NCBI RefSeq assembly: GCF_027941835.1
Contig: NZ_CP116005.1
Span: 2,557,501-2,621,500 of the forward strand
Direction of reading: 5' to 3'
DNA: 64,000 nucleotides
Source: Sphingosinicella microcystinivorans
GTDB lineage: Bacteria > Pseudomonadota > Alphaproteobacteria > Sphingomonadales > Sphingomonadaceae
The notes under the pieces are model-generated. The model saw nothing but the letters and a program-made list of their open reading frames with translations. It ran no database searches and was not told the origin of the DNA. Of this stretch, positions 22,708-30,816 are shown piece after piece (positions within the stretch are counted from its first letter, which is position 1; each line of letters begins with the position of its first letter). The translations under genes and the position numbers were made by a program.

Positions 22708-23228
22708 TCCGCACGGCGGCCCGCGCCGCGCTCGGCATGGTGCTGCTTGCCGCGCCGGCGGCCGCGCAGCCTGCGCCTGAGCCGGCGGCACCTGCGCCCA
22801 AGGCGGCGCCCGCGAAGCTTCCGACCCCGAACGCGGAGCGCGTGCTCGTGATCGGCGTGCTCGACAAGGTGAGCAGCGAAACCCGCGACCTGACGCTGAA
22901 ACCCGGCGAAACCGTGAATTTCGGCAAGATCCGCATCGCGGCGCGCACCTGCGAGGCGTCGCCGCCGTGGCAGCGCCCGCATACCGGCGCATTCCTCCAG
23001 ATCGACGGGCCGGGCCGCGACAACAAGGTCCGGCGCCTGTTCTCGGGCTGGCTTTTCGCCGAAAGCCCGTCGCTCAACAGCTTCGACAACGCCCGCTACG
23101 ACGTCTGGGTCAGAAGCTGCGCGATGCGTTTCCCGGAAACCGGCCCGCGCACGGTCGTGGTCGGCAAATCCGCCCCGCCTCCCTCGGCAGCAGCTACGCC
23201 CGCGCCGTCCGAAGCCACAGCAAACTGA
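22704..23228 (+). CDS. DUF2155 family exported protein
   Basis: A 174-residue protein with a signal peptide (ARAALGMVLLAAPAAAQ) and a long Pro/Ala linker before a DUF2155 domain (residues ~48-145). Conserved pieces are LDKVSSETRDLTLKPGE, two cysteines (ARTCEAS and VRSCAMRF) that could form a disulfide, and GWLFAESPSLN. Function is unknown; the family is periplasmic and largely alphaproteobacterial. GTG 22704 overlaps the mlaD stop (GTGA). A short Pro/Ala-rich tail ends the protein. Tight linkage to NDUFA12 and MlaD suggests a shared envelope role but does not prove one. Confidence 0.88.
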   Translation: MIRTAARAALGMVLLAAPAAAQPAPEPAAPAPKAAPAKLPTPNAERVLVIGVLDKVSSETRDLTLKPGETVNFGKIRIAARTCEASPPWQRPHTGAFLQIDGPGRDNKVRRLFSGWLFAESPSLNSFDNARYDVWVRSCAMRFPETGPRTVVVGKSAPPPSAAATPAPSEATAN

Positions 23229-23244
23229 TCGTCACGTTTCCGAA

Positions 23245-23271
23245 CCGATCCATAGAGGGTTGCTGGATCGG
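23245..23271. repeat. Perfect 8-base inverted repeat upstream of an unknown membrane protein
   Basis: CCGATCCA (23245-23252) and TGGATCGG (23264-23271) are perfectly complementary around an 11-base spacer. The element sits 41 bases before the start of the unrecognised gene at 23313. It may be an operator or an RNA hairpin. It is not followed by a T-run, so it is not an intrinsic terminator of the upstream DUF2155 operon. Confidence 0.45.
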
Positions 23272-23312
23272 CAGAATTTCGCGCATATGCCTCGTGCGGA
23301 CAGGAGGGGCTT

Positions 23313-24965
23313 ATGAGCATCGAGATCGAGGATCGGGACCGGGTCAACGAGATTCCGAACCCTTATGTGATCGAGAACTGGGCGCTGCTCATCGTCGCGG
23401 CGGCGGCGTTCGCGGCCGGGCTCATGATCCTTCTCGACGGCCGCGCCCAGTGGCTTGCGGCCGGGGCGGGCGCATCGCTCGCGCCGATCCTGATCGGCGT
23501 CGCGCTGTGGGGCACCGCGTTCCGGCTCGCCGCCTCGGCGCTCTCGCAGCTTCGCTTCATCCTGCCGGTCGATTATCCGAAATCGCTGTGCCCGGTCGTT
23601 GCCGACAACGTGTCCGGCAGCAGCAATGCCGCGGAAAACCTGAAAGACCAGATCCGCAAGAACGCGCTTCTGTTCGTGCCGCCGCAGGATGCCGTCAGCA
23701 ACCTGCTCTACACGCTGATCAAGGGCATCACGCGCGCGCCGATCCAGCTCCAGTATTTCGCACGGCATAATTTCGCCAATCTCTGCGCCGTCGCGCTTGC
23801 GCTCGCGAGCTATGTGTTCAGCCTGTTCCTGATGGGCACGACGCCGTTCGAAAACTGGCTCGGCGTCGCCTACGGCGTGGTCATGGTGTTCTGGCTGCTG
23901 CGGACGATCAATGCGAATGCGACCGCGGAGGTCTCGATGCGGCCGCTGATCGTCCTCACGGTTTTCGCGATCTTCTTTCCCGTCGCCTTCCTGCTGGTCG
24001 GGCAAAGCCTGCCGACGCTCGGCGAGATCGCAGTGAACTGGCATGTCGGCTTCATGCTGGTGGCGCTGCTCGTCGTTTACGGGCTTTTCCTCGCGGCGCT
24101 GAAAAGCCAGCTCGGATCGGGCGTCAACACACCGCCCGCGATGAAGCAGGCGGTGCTGTCGGTGAACTTCAATCCGTCGGAGCTCATCGGCGAGCTGGAA
24201 CGGGTGGTGGCGCGATCGAATCCGACGCGGCTGCCGAACCGCCGCTACATCCGCATTCCGTTCCAGCTCGATGCGTCCCGCGAGGCGGGAGAGTTCCGCG
24301 CCGAGTTCCTGGAAGAGACGCAGCCGGTGAGCGCGGGGCGGCGGGAGACGGCGCAGGAAATGCTCGGGTCGCCGCGGCGGCTCTGGCTCGTCGTCCTCAC
24401 GGTGCTGATGACGCTGGCGGGGGCGGCGTGCGTTTTCCTCGTCTATCGTTTCGCCGGCATGGCGTGGGAGGAAACCGGCACGCTGGAGACCGGGGCATGG
24501 GCGATCGTCGCCTATACGATCGCGCTGGCGGCCCGCCGCGCGGCGCACGTGCTCTGGGGCCGCTTCGATTTCCAGTCGCGGCTGGTCTGGATGGAGCTTA
24601 CCGGCGTCTACAACACGGCTTCGGCGGCGGTGGGCAACCAGTTCACGGGGAACTACAGCACGCAGAAACGCGTCGTGAATGTCGAGAATCTCACGCTCAC
24701 GCTCTGGGTGACGGACCTCGAAACGGTGACGTTCGGGAAGGACGGGGACCGGTCGATCTACGGCATGTCCGGCCCGCAGGAGGCGGCCGACGCGACAATC
24801 GGCGCGCTGGTCCGGTTCTCGGAAGGCCAGTCGATGATCGTCGCGCCGGGGACGGCGGCGGACCTCGAGCGCATGAGCGCGCTCAGCGCCTTCAATCAGG
24901 GCGCGGGCAACGCAGGCACGCCGACGCTTCCGGGAACGGAAAAGCGCACCGATCCCGAAGGCTGA
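23313..24965 (+). CDS. Unrecognised multi-pass membrane protein, 550 residues
   Basis: I do not recognise the family. Two N-terminal membrane helices (about residues 22-42 and 48-75) are followed by a loop of about 75 residues, four helices between ~150 and ~260 (ANLCAVALALASYVFSLFL, LGVAYGVVMVFWLL, LIVLTVFAIFFPVAFLLVG, GFMLVALLVVYGLFL), a cytoplasmic or periplasmic loop of ~90, two more helices (LWLVVLTVLMTLAGAACVFLVY and AWAIVAYTIALAARR), and a ~150-residue soluble tail rich in polar residues (GNQFTGNYSTQKR, LTLWVTDLETVTFGK). AGGAGG lies five bases before ATG 23313, so it is well expressed if transcribed. It separates the DUF2155 operon from aat, which usually lie closer together. Base composition is like that of its neighbours. 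Confidence 0.75.
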   Translation: MSIEIEDRDRVNEIPNPYVIENWALLIVAAAAFAAGLMILLDGRAQWLAAGAGASLAPILIGVALWGTAFRLAASALSQLRFILPVDYPKSLCPVVADNVSGSSNAAENLKDQIRKNALLFVPPQDAVSNLLYTLIKGITRAPIQLQYFARHNFANLCAVALALASYVFSLFLMGTTPFENWLGVAYGVVMVFWLLRTINANATAEVSMRPLIVLTVFAIFFPVAFLLVGQSLPTLGEIAVNWHVGFMLVALLVVYGLFLAALKSQLGSGVNTPPAMKQAVLSVNFNPSELIGELERVVARSNPTRLPNRRYIRIPFQLDASREAGEFRAEFLEETQPVSAGRRETAQEMLGSPRRLWLVVLTVLMTLAGAACVFLVYRFAGMAWEETGTLETGAWAIVAYTIALAARRAAHVLWGRFDFQSRLVWMELTGVYNTASAAVGNQFTGNYSTQKRVVNVENLTLTLWVTDLETVTFGKDGDRSIYGMSGPQEAADATIGALVRFSEGQSMIVAPGTAADLERMSALSAFNQGAGNAGTPTLPGTEKRTDPEG

Positions 24966-24970
24966 CGCGG

Positions 24971-25657
24971 TCAGTCGCCCTCGCGCAGGACCGCGGCGAT
25001 GCGTGCCCCTGAAATCGCTGAGCTGCCGCCCGGATCGAGCGCGCCGAAATCAGCATCCGAGACGCCGGTCGCGGCGCCCAGCAACTGGAGATAGCGTTCG
25101 CGGCTGATCTCCACCGCGCCGAAGCGCGCGAGGTGCCCGGTCATGAACTGGCAGTCGAGCAGCCGGAAGCCGCCGACGCGCAGCCGCGCCACCAGATGCG
25201 CGAGCGCCGCCTTCGAGGCGTCGGTGCGGCGGCTGAACATGCTTTCGCCGAAGAACGCGCCGCCGATCCTGACGCCGTATAGGCCGCCGACGAGCGTCCC
25301 CGCCTCCCAGCACTCGACGCTGTGCGCGTGGCCGATGCGGTGGAGGAACGTGTAGGCTTCGCGGATCTGCCGGTTGATCCACGTGTCGGCGCGGTCCGGC
25401 GCGGGCTCGGCGCAGGCGTCGATCACCGCGTCGAAGGCGCGGTCGACGCTGTGGATGAAACGCTCCTGCTTCAGCGTTTTGGCAAGGCTCCGCGACAGGT
25501 GGAAGTCTTCGAGCGGCAGGATGGCGCGCTCACGCGGCTCCACCCAGAACACGTCCTCGGCGTCGCGGCTTTCCGCCATCGGGAAGATGCCGATCGAATA
25601 GGCCCGGAGCAGCAGCTCCGGGTCGAGCGCCGCGCCGCGCTTCTGCCGCGAGCTCAC
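24971..25657 (-). CDS. aat: Leucyl/phenylalanyl-tRNA-protein transferase
   Basis: A 228-residue enzyme that adds Leu or Phe to N-terminal Arg or Lys of proteins, creating an N-degron for ClpAP/ClpS. Family motifs are clear: AYSIGIFPMAE near residue 20, WVEPRERAILPLEDFHLSRSL, AHSVECWEAGTLVGGLYGV, GGAFFGESMFSR, and DCQFMTGHLARFGA. The length is standard. GTG 25657 overlaps the dprA stop by four bases (GTGA), coupling it to dprA. The 3' end is six bases from the convergent unknown membrane gene, with no terminator between. Confidence 0.95.
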   Translation of the reverse strand: MSSRQKRGAALDPELLLRAYSIGIFPMAESRDAEDVFWVEPRERAILPLEDFHLSRSLAKTLKQERFIHSVDRAFDAVIDACAEPAPDRADTWINRQIREAYTFLHRIGHAHSVECWEAGTLVGGLYGVRIGGAFFGESMFSRRTDASKAALAHLVARLRVGGFRLLDCQFMTGHLARFGAVEISRERYLQLLGAATGVSDADFGALDPGGSSAISGARIAAVLREGD

Positions 25658-26751
25658 GCGAGCGCCACGCGCGCGCCGGCGTAGCGGACGAGCCGTCCGG
25701 CGAGTTCGAGTTCGAGAAGCACGGTCTGCACCACGGCGGGCGGCTCGCCCGACAGGCGCACGAGTTCGTCGATAGCGACCGGCGTCAGGCTGAGCAGGGC
25801 GGTCACGGCATCGCGCGCGCTGTCGTCGGCATCCGTGGGAGGAGGGGCCGTAAAGCGGCTGCCGCTTGTGCCCAGCCGTGCGGCACCGAACGGCGCGATC
25901 GTCTCGGCGATGTCGGCGGCGGATTGGACGAGCGTCGCACCATCGCGGATCAACTGGTTGCAGCCCTGCGCGCGCGGATCGAGCGGGAAGCCGGGTACGG
26001 CCATCACCTCGCGGCCCTGTTCGCCCGCGAAACGCGCGGTGATGAGCGAGCCGGAGCGCGGCGCCGCCTCGACGACGACGATGCCTGCCGAAAGCCCGGA
26101 GATCAGCCGGTTGCGGCGGGGGAAGTGGCGCGCCTGCGGCTCGGTGCCGAAAGGCTGTTCGGCGACCACGAGGCCGCGTTCGTAGAGCGCGGCGTAAAGC
26201 TCTCCGTTCTCGGGCGGGTACACGTTGTCGATGCCGCCCGCGATCACGCCGATCGTGCCGCCTGAAAGCGCGCCCGCGTGCGCCGCGGCGTCGATGCCGC
26301 GCGCGAGGCCCGAGACGACGACGATGTCCGCTGTGGCAAGATCGGCGGCAAGACCGCGCGCGAACCGGATCGCCGCCGCAGACGCATTGCGCGCGCCGAC
26401 GATGCCCACGGTGCGGCGGTGCGCGAGCGCGATGTCGCCGCGCACGGTGAGCGCGGGCGGTGCGTCCTCGATCTCGGCGAGGCGCGGCGGATAATTGGCG
26501 TCGCCGAGGAACACGAGGCGCGCGCCTACCGCCTCGACGGCCTCCATCTCGCGCCGGACGGCGCCCGCTTCGGCGATCCGGACGTCACGGCGGCCGCCAC
26601 GCCGCGCGAGGTCCGGCAGCACATCGAGCGCCGCCGACGCGCTGCCGTAGCGGGCGGTGAGCTGCCGATAGCTGATCGGCCCGACGTTCTCGCTGCGAAT
26701 CAGCCGCAGCTTCGCGATGCGTTCGGTGTCGCTGCCCGGCCGGTCAGCCAT
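25654..26751 (-). CDS. dprA: DprA/Smf DNA-processing protein
   Basis: A 365-residue DprA, which protects incoming single-stranded DNA and loads RecA during transformation. The Rossmann-like core contains VGIVGARNASAAAIRFARGLA, VVSGLARGIDAAAH, GVIAGGIDNVYPPEN, the NRLISGLSAGIVVVEA segment and SGSLITARFA. An N-terminal SAM-like region and a C-terminal winged-helix domain (AIDELVRLSGEPPAVVQTVLLELEL) complete the typical architecture. Its start overlaps plsY by eight bases, and the plsY-dprA gene order is common. No competence pilus genes are seen here. Confidence 0.95.
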   Translation of the reverse strand: MADRPGSDTERIAKLRLIRSENVGPISYRQLTARYGSASAALDVLPDLARRGGRRDVRIAEAGAVRREMEAVEAVGARLVFLGDANYPPRLAEIEDAPPALTVRGDIALAHRRTVGIVGARNASAAAIRFARGLAADLATADIVVVSGLARGIDAAAHAGALSGGTIGVIAGGIDNVYPPENGELYAALYERGLVVAEQPFGTEPQARHFPRRNRLISGLSAGIVVVEAAPRSGSLITARFAGEQGREVMAVPGFPLDPRAQGCNQLIRDGATLVQSAADIAETIAPFGAARLGTSGSRFTAPPPTDADDSARDAVTALLSLTPVAIDELVRLSGEPPAVVQTVLLELELAGRLVRYAGARVALA

Positions 26752-27370
26752 TCGGATCGGGCGTGCTCGTGCGCCCGCCGATCTTGCCCTCGGTGCCTGC
26801 GCGCAGCCGCGCGATGTTCTCGTCGTGCTTCGCGATCACCAGCACCGCCATGCCCGCGAACAGCAGCGTGGCATCCCAGCGCCCGGCGAGCGCGGGCGCA
26901 AGCGGGGTGAGCGTTACCGCCATCAGCCCGGCGAGCGAGGAATAACGTGTCACGGCCGCCACCAGCAGCCAGACGGCGGCGAAGACAAGGCCCGCGGGCG
27001 GATGGATGGCGAGCGCGATGCCGAGCATCGTGGCGACGCCCTTGCCGCCGCGGAACAGCAGCCACACCGGGAACAGGTGGCCGATGAATGCGCCCATGCC
27101 GCCGAGGATGTCGCCGCCGTGCGCGAAGGTCTGCCCGAGCCAGACGGCGAGCGCGCCCTTGCCTGCATCGAGCAGCAGCGTCAGCGCCGCGAGGCTCTTG
27201 CCGCCGGTGCGCAGCACGTTGGTGGTGCCGATATTGCCCGATCCCAGACGGCGGATGTCGCCCATCCCGGCGAGCCGGGTGACGATGAGGCCGAAGGGAA
27301 TCGCGCCCAGCAGATAGCCGACGGCGAACCAAGTCCACGGGTTTGCCAGAAGGGGCGTGTCGTCGAACAT
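26744..27370 (-). CDS. plsY: Glycerol-3-phosphate acyltransferase PlsY
   Basis: A 208-residue integral membrane enzyme that transfers an acyl group from acyl-phosphate to glycerol 3-phosphate, the first step of phospholipid synthesis. The three conserved loops are present: GDIRRLGSGNIGTTNVLR, GHLFPVWLLFRGGKGVAT, and the C-terminal KHDENIARLRAGTEGKIG. About five membrane helices are predicted. The ATG at 27370 (MFDDTP) is preferred over an upstream in-frame start that would add 24 basic residues. It is divergent from nadE across a 101-base gap. Confidence 0.94.
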   Translation of the reverse strand: MFDDTPLLANPWTWFAVGYLLGAIPFGLIVTRLAGMGDIRRLGSGNIGTTNVLRTGGKSLAALTLLLDAGKGALAVWLGQTFAHGGDILGGMGAFIGHLFPVWLLFRGGKGVATMLGIALAIHPPAGLVFAAVWLLVAAVTRYSSLAGLMAVTLTPLAPALAGRWDATLLFAGMAVLVIAKHDENIARLRAGTEGKIGGRTSTPDPNG

Positions 27371-27471
27371 CGGCGCGGAACCTAGACCGAAGCCGCAGCG
27401 TTCGAAAGCCCCCTTCGTGAGGCCGCGCGAAGGCATCGCCAAAGCCGCTGCGACAGCCTAGAAGACCCCGC

Positions 27472-29121
27472 ATGACCGACCGTCTCCAGATCGCTTTCGC
27501 GCAGCTCAACCAGACGATGGGCGACCTTCGCGGCAACGCCGACGCCATGCTCGCCGCGCGCGCGAAGCAGCCGGCGGACCTTGTCGTCACCTGCGAACTC
27601 TCGCTGATCGGCTATCCGCCCGAAGACCTCGTGCTGAAGCCCTCGCTGGTGCGCGCGGCGGAGGCGGAGCTTCAGCGCATGGCGGAAGCGACCGGAGACG
27701 GCGGCCCCGCCATGCTCGTCGGCAGCGTGCTTGCCGAGGACGGCAAGCTCCACAACGCGATGGCGCTGCTCGACGGCGGCAAGATCGCCGCATGGACGCG
27801 CAAGCACGAGCTTCCGAATTACGGCGTGTTCGACGAGAAGCGTGTGTTCGCGCCCGGCCCCTTGCCGGGGCCGCTGGCGTTTCGCGGCGTGCGGCTCGGC
27901 GTGCCGATCTGCGAGGACATCTGGTTCCCGGACGTGTGCGAGTGTCTCGCCGAAACGGGTGCCGAGATTCTGCTCGTTCCGAACGGCAGCCCTTATGAGC
28001 TGGACAAGGACGACAAGCGGCTGTCGCTCGCCGCGATGCGCGTCGCTGAAACCGGCCTGCCGCTCGCCTACCTCAACCGCGTCGGCGGGCAGGACGAGAT
28101 CGTCTTCGACGGCGCCAGCTTCGTGATGAACGCCGACCGCCGCATCGCCGTGCAGCTCCCGGACTGGGAGGAGCGCGTCACGCTGACCACGTGGGTCCGC
28201 ACCGCGCAGGGCTGGGTGTGCGAGGAAGGACACAAGCACCGCCTCGACCCGTACCCGGAGGACATCTACCACGCGATGCAGATCGGCCTTGCCGATTACG
28301 TGAACCGCAACCGCTTCCCCGGCGTCGTGCTCGGGCTTTCAGGTGGCATCGATTCGGCGCTGTCGGCGGCGGTGGCGGTGGATGCGCTGGGGGCCGACCG
28401 CGTGTGGTGCGTGATGATGTCATCGCGCTTCACGTCCGAGGACAGTCTCGACGATGCCGCCGAGTGCGCGCGGATGCTCGGCTGCCGCCTCGACACGATT
28501 CCCATCGAGCCTGCCGTCGAGGCCTTCGACGCGATGCTCGCGCCGGTGTTCGAAGGCAAGGCGCGCGACATCACCGAGGAGAACATCCAGTCGCGCATCC
28601 GCGGCCTCACGCTGATGGCGCTTTCCAACAAGTTCGGCCACATGCTGCTCACCACCGGCAACAAGTCGGAGATGTCGGTGGGCTACGCCACCATCTACGG
28701 TGACATGGCGGGCGGCTATTCGGTGCTGAAGGACGCCTACAAGACGACCGTGTTCGCGCTCTCGCGCTGGCGGAACGCGAATCGTCCCAAGCTCGCGCTC
28801 GGACCCGACGGCCCCGTGATGCCCGAGCGCGTCATCACCAAGCCGCCGACCGCCGAGCTTCGCGAGAACCAGAAGGACCAGGATCTGCTGCCGCCCTACG
28901 AGGTGCTCGATCCCATCCTCACCGGGCTCGTCGAGGAGGAGCTTTCGGTGGCGGAGATCGTCGCGCGCGGTTTCGACCGCGAGACTGTCGCCCGCATCGA
29001 GCGCCTGCTCTACGTCGCCGAATACAAGCGCCGCCAGTCGCCGCCGGGCGTCAAGATCGGCGTGCGCAACTTCGGGCGCGACCGCCGCTATCCGATCACC
29101 AACGCGTTCCGGACCTCATGA
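27472..29121 (+). CDS. nadE: Glutamine-dependent NAD+ synthetase
   Basis: A 549-residue two-domain enzyme that makes NAD+ from deamido-NAD+, ATP and glutamine. The N-terminal nitrilase-like amidase (residues 1-270) has the Glu of CELSLIGYPPEDL, the Lys of WTRKHELPNYGVFDE and the nucleophilic Cys of GVPICEDIWFPD. The C-terminal synthetase has the P-loop SGGIDSALSAA near residue 287 and the TTGNKSEMSVGY segment. The architecture is complete. Its stop overlaps the gltX start by four bases. A divergent promoter probably lies in the 101 bases shared with plsY. Confidence 0.95.
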   Translation: MTDRLQIAFAQLNQTMGDLRGNADAMLAARAKQPADLVVTCELSLIGYPPEDLVLKPSLVRAAEAELQRMAEATGDGGPAMLVGSVLAEDGKLHNAMALLDGGKIAAWTRKHELPNYGVFDEKRVFAPGPLPGPLAFRGVRLGVPICEDIWFPDVCECLAETGAEILLVPNGSPYELDKDDKRLSLAAMRVAETGLPLAYLNRVGGQDEIVFDGASFVMNADRRIAVQLPDWEERVTLTTWVRTAQGWVCEEGHKHRLDPYPEDIYHAMQIGLADYVNRNRFPGVVLGLSGGIDSALSAAVAVDALGADRVWCVMMSSRFTSEDSLDDAAECARMLGCRLDTIPIEPAVEAFDAMLAPVFEGKARDITEENIQSRIRGLTLMALSNKFGHMLLTTGNKSEMSVGYATIYGDMAGGYSVLKDAYKTTVFALSRWRNANRPKLALGPDGPVMPERVITKPPTAELRENQKDQDLLPPYEVLDPILTGLVEEELSVAEIVARGFDRETVARIERLLYVAEYKRRQSPPGVKIGVRNFGRDRRYPITNAFRTS

Positions 29122-30440
29122 CCGTCACGACCCGTTTCGCCCCGTCGCCGACAGGCTATCTCCATGTCGGCAATGTCCGCACCGCGCTCCACAACTGGCT
29201 GTTCGCGCGGAAGCACGGCGGGCGTTTCCTGCTGCGCCTCGACGACACGGACACAGAGCGCTCGCGCGCGGAATATGCCGACGCGATCCGCGCCGATCTC
29301 GCATGGCTCGGGCTCGTGCCCGATGCCGAATACCGCCAGTCCGACCGGCTTGCCCGCTACGATGAGCAGTTCGGAAAGCTGGTCGCGGACGGGCGCATCT
29401 ACCCGTGCTTCGAGACCGCCGAGGAGCTTGAGGTGCGCCGTAAGATCCAGCTCTCGCGCGGCCTGCCGCCCGTCTACGACCGCGCGGCGCTGAAGCTGAC
29501 GGCAGACGAGATCGCCGCGCGGCAGGCGGCGGGCGAGCGGCCGCACTGGCGATTCCGGCTGGAGACGGGCGCGCCCGTCCGGTGGCACGACCTGATCCGC
29601 GGCGAATCGCATATTGATCCGGCCTCGCTCAGCGATCCCGTCGTGCGCCGCGCCGACGGCTCCTACCTCTATATGCTGCCTTCGGTGATCGACGACATCG
29701 ACATGGGCGTGACGCATGTCATCCGCGGCGAGGACCACGTCACCAATTCGGGCGTGCAGATCCAGATGTTCGAGGCGCTGGGCGCGAAGCCGCCGGCGTT
29801 CGCGCACGAGGCGCTGATCACCGGCACGGAAGGCGCGCTGTCGAAGCGGCTCGGCTCGGCGGGCATGGCGCATTTCCGCGAGGCGGGCATCGAGCCGGTC
29901 GCCATCGCCGCACTGCTCGCGCGTCTCGGCACGTCGGATTCGGTCGAGCTGGTGACAAGCCTCGACCCGCTCGTCGAACATTTCGATTTCGGGCACTTCG
30001 GCCGCTCCGCCGCGCGTTTCGACGAGGCGGACCTGCGCCAGCTGAACGCCCGCATCCTGCATCATCTCGCCTATCCCGCCGTGGCGGACCGCCTGCCGCC
30101 CGGCATGGACGCCGCAGCGTGGGAGGTGCTGCGCCCGAACCTCGAAACCGTCGCGGACGCCGCCGACTGGTGGCGTGTCGTCGAAGGCCCGGTGGCCGCC
30201 TCGTCCGAAGATGCCGACTATCTCGCGCTTGCGGCGGACACGCTCGAATCGCTGCCGTGGGAGCCGGGTGTCTGGTCGGCGCTCACCGCCGCGCTCAAGG
30301 CCGCGACCGGCCGCAAGGGCAAGGAGCTGTTCCTGCCGCTGCGCCGCGCGCTGACGGCCCGCGACCACGGCCCGGAAATGGCGGGACTGCTGCTGCTCAT
30401 CGGTCGCGAGCGGGCGCTCGCACGCCTGCGGGCGCGCTGA
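29118..30440 (+). CDS. gltX: Glutamyl-tRNA synthetase
   Basis: A 440-residue class I aminoacyl-tRNA synthetase. The HIGH-type motif is GYLHVGN in FAPSPTGYLHVGNVRTAL at residues ~7-24, followed by LRLDDTDTERS. The KMSKS-type loop is ALSKRLG near residue 242. A C-terminal anticodon-binding region of about 170 helical residues is present, so this is not a truncated glutamyl-Q enzyme. Many alphaproteobacteria carry two gltX genes with different tRNA preference, and which one this is cannot be decided. It is coupled to nadE by a four-base overlap. Confidence 0.94.
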   Translation: MTVTTRFAPSPTGYLHVGNVRTALHNWLFARKHGGRFLLRLDDTDTERSRAEYADAIRADLAWLGLVPDAEYRQSDRLARYDEQFGKLVADGRIYPCFETAEELEVRRKIQLSRGLPPVYDRAALKLTADEIAARQAAGERPHWRFRLETGAPVRWHDLIRGESHIDPASLSDPVVRRADGSYLYMLPSVIDDIDMGVTHVIRGEDHVTNSGVQIQMFEALGAKPPAFAHEALITGTEGALSKRLGSAGMAHFREAGIEPVAIAALLARLGTSDSVELVTSLDPLVEHFDFGHFGRSAARFDEADLRQLNARILHHLAYPAVADRLPPGMDAAAWEVLRPNLETVADAADWWRVVEGPVAASSEDADYLALAADTLESLPWEPGVWSALTAALKAATGRKGKELFLPLRRALTARDHGPEMAGLLLLIGRERALARLRAR

Positions 30441-30483
30441 TGCACTGGCGCTTTTCCCCGTGCGTCCCTATCTGCTCTCCGGC

Positions 30484-30816
30484 ATGAGCATCACCGGCAT
30501 TTTCGGACGCATCCGCGCGCGGATCGCCGCCATCGAGCGGCGGCAGTGGGTCATCGGCGGCCTGTCCGTGCTGATGACCTTCATCGTCATGTTCACGTTC
30601 CTGATCGAGAACCGCTACGGCTATCTGAAGCCGGACCCGATCATCGCCTATTTCAAGAACTGGGAGGACGGCCGCTCGCGCGCCGATGCACTCGCCGAGC
30701 AGGAGGAAGAGGAGCGGCTGATGCAGGAGCAGGCGGACGCTGTCGCCGCGCAGCTCGACATCAACGCGGGCGAGGCTGCGCCTGTTGCCACGGAGCCGGG
30801 ACCGGCAAGCGAATGA
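30484..30816 (+). CDS. Small single-pass membrane protein of unknown function
   Basis: A 110-residue protein with a basic N-terminus (RIRARIAAIERRQ), one membrane helix (WVIGGLSVLMTFIVMFTFLI) and an acidic C-terminal tail rich in Glu, Gln and Ala that may be helical. I recognise no domain. It lies between gltX (43 bases before) and ribD, whose ATG overlaps its stop by four bases, so it belongs to the same transcript. An in-frame GTG at 30460 would add eight residues; ATG 30484 is preferred. Coupling to ribD suggests expression with riboflavin genes but not function. Confidence 0.75.
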   Translation: MSITGIFGRIRARIAAIERRQWVIGGLSVLMTFIVMFTFLIENRYGYLKPDPIIAYFKNWEDGRSRADALAEQEEEERLMQEQADAVAAQLDINAGEAAPVATEPGPASE

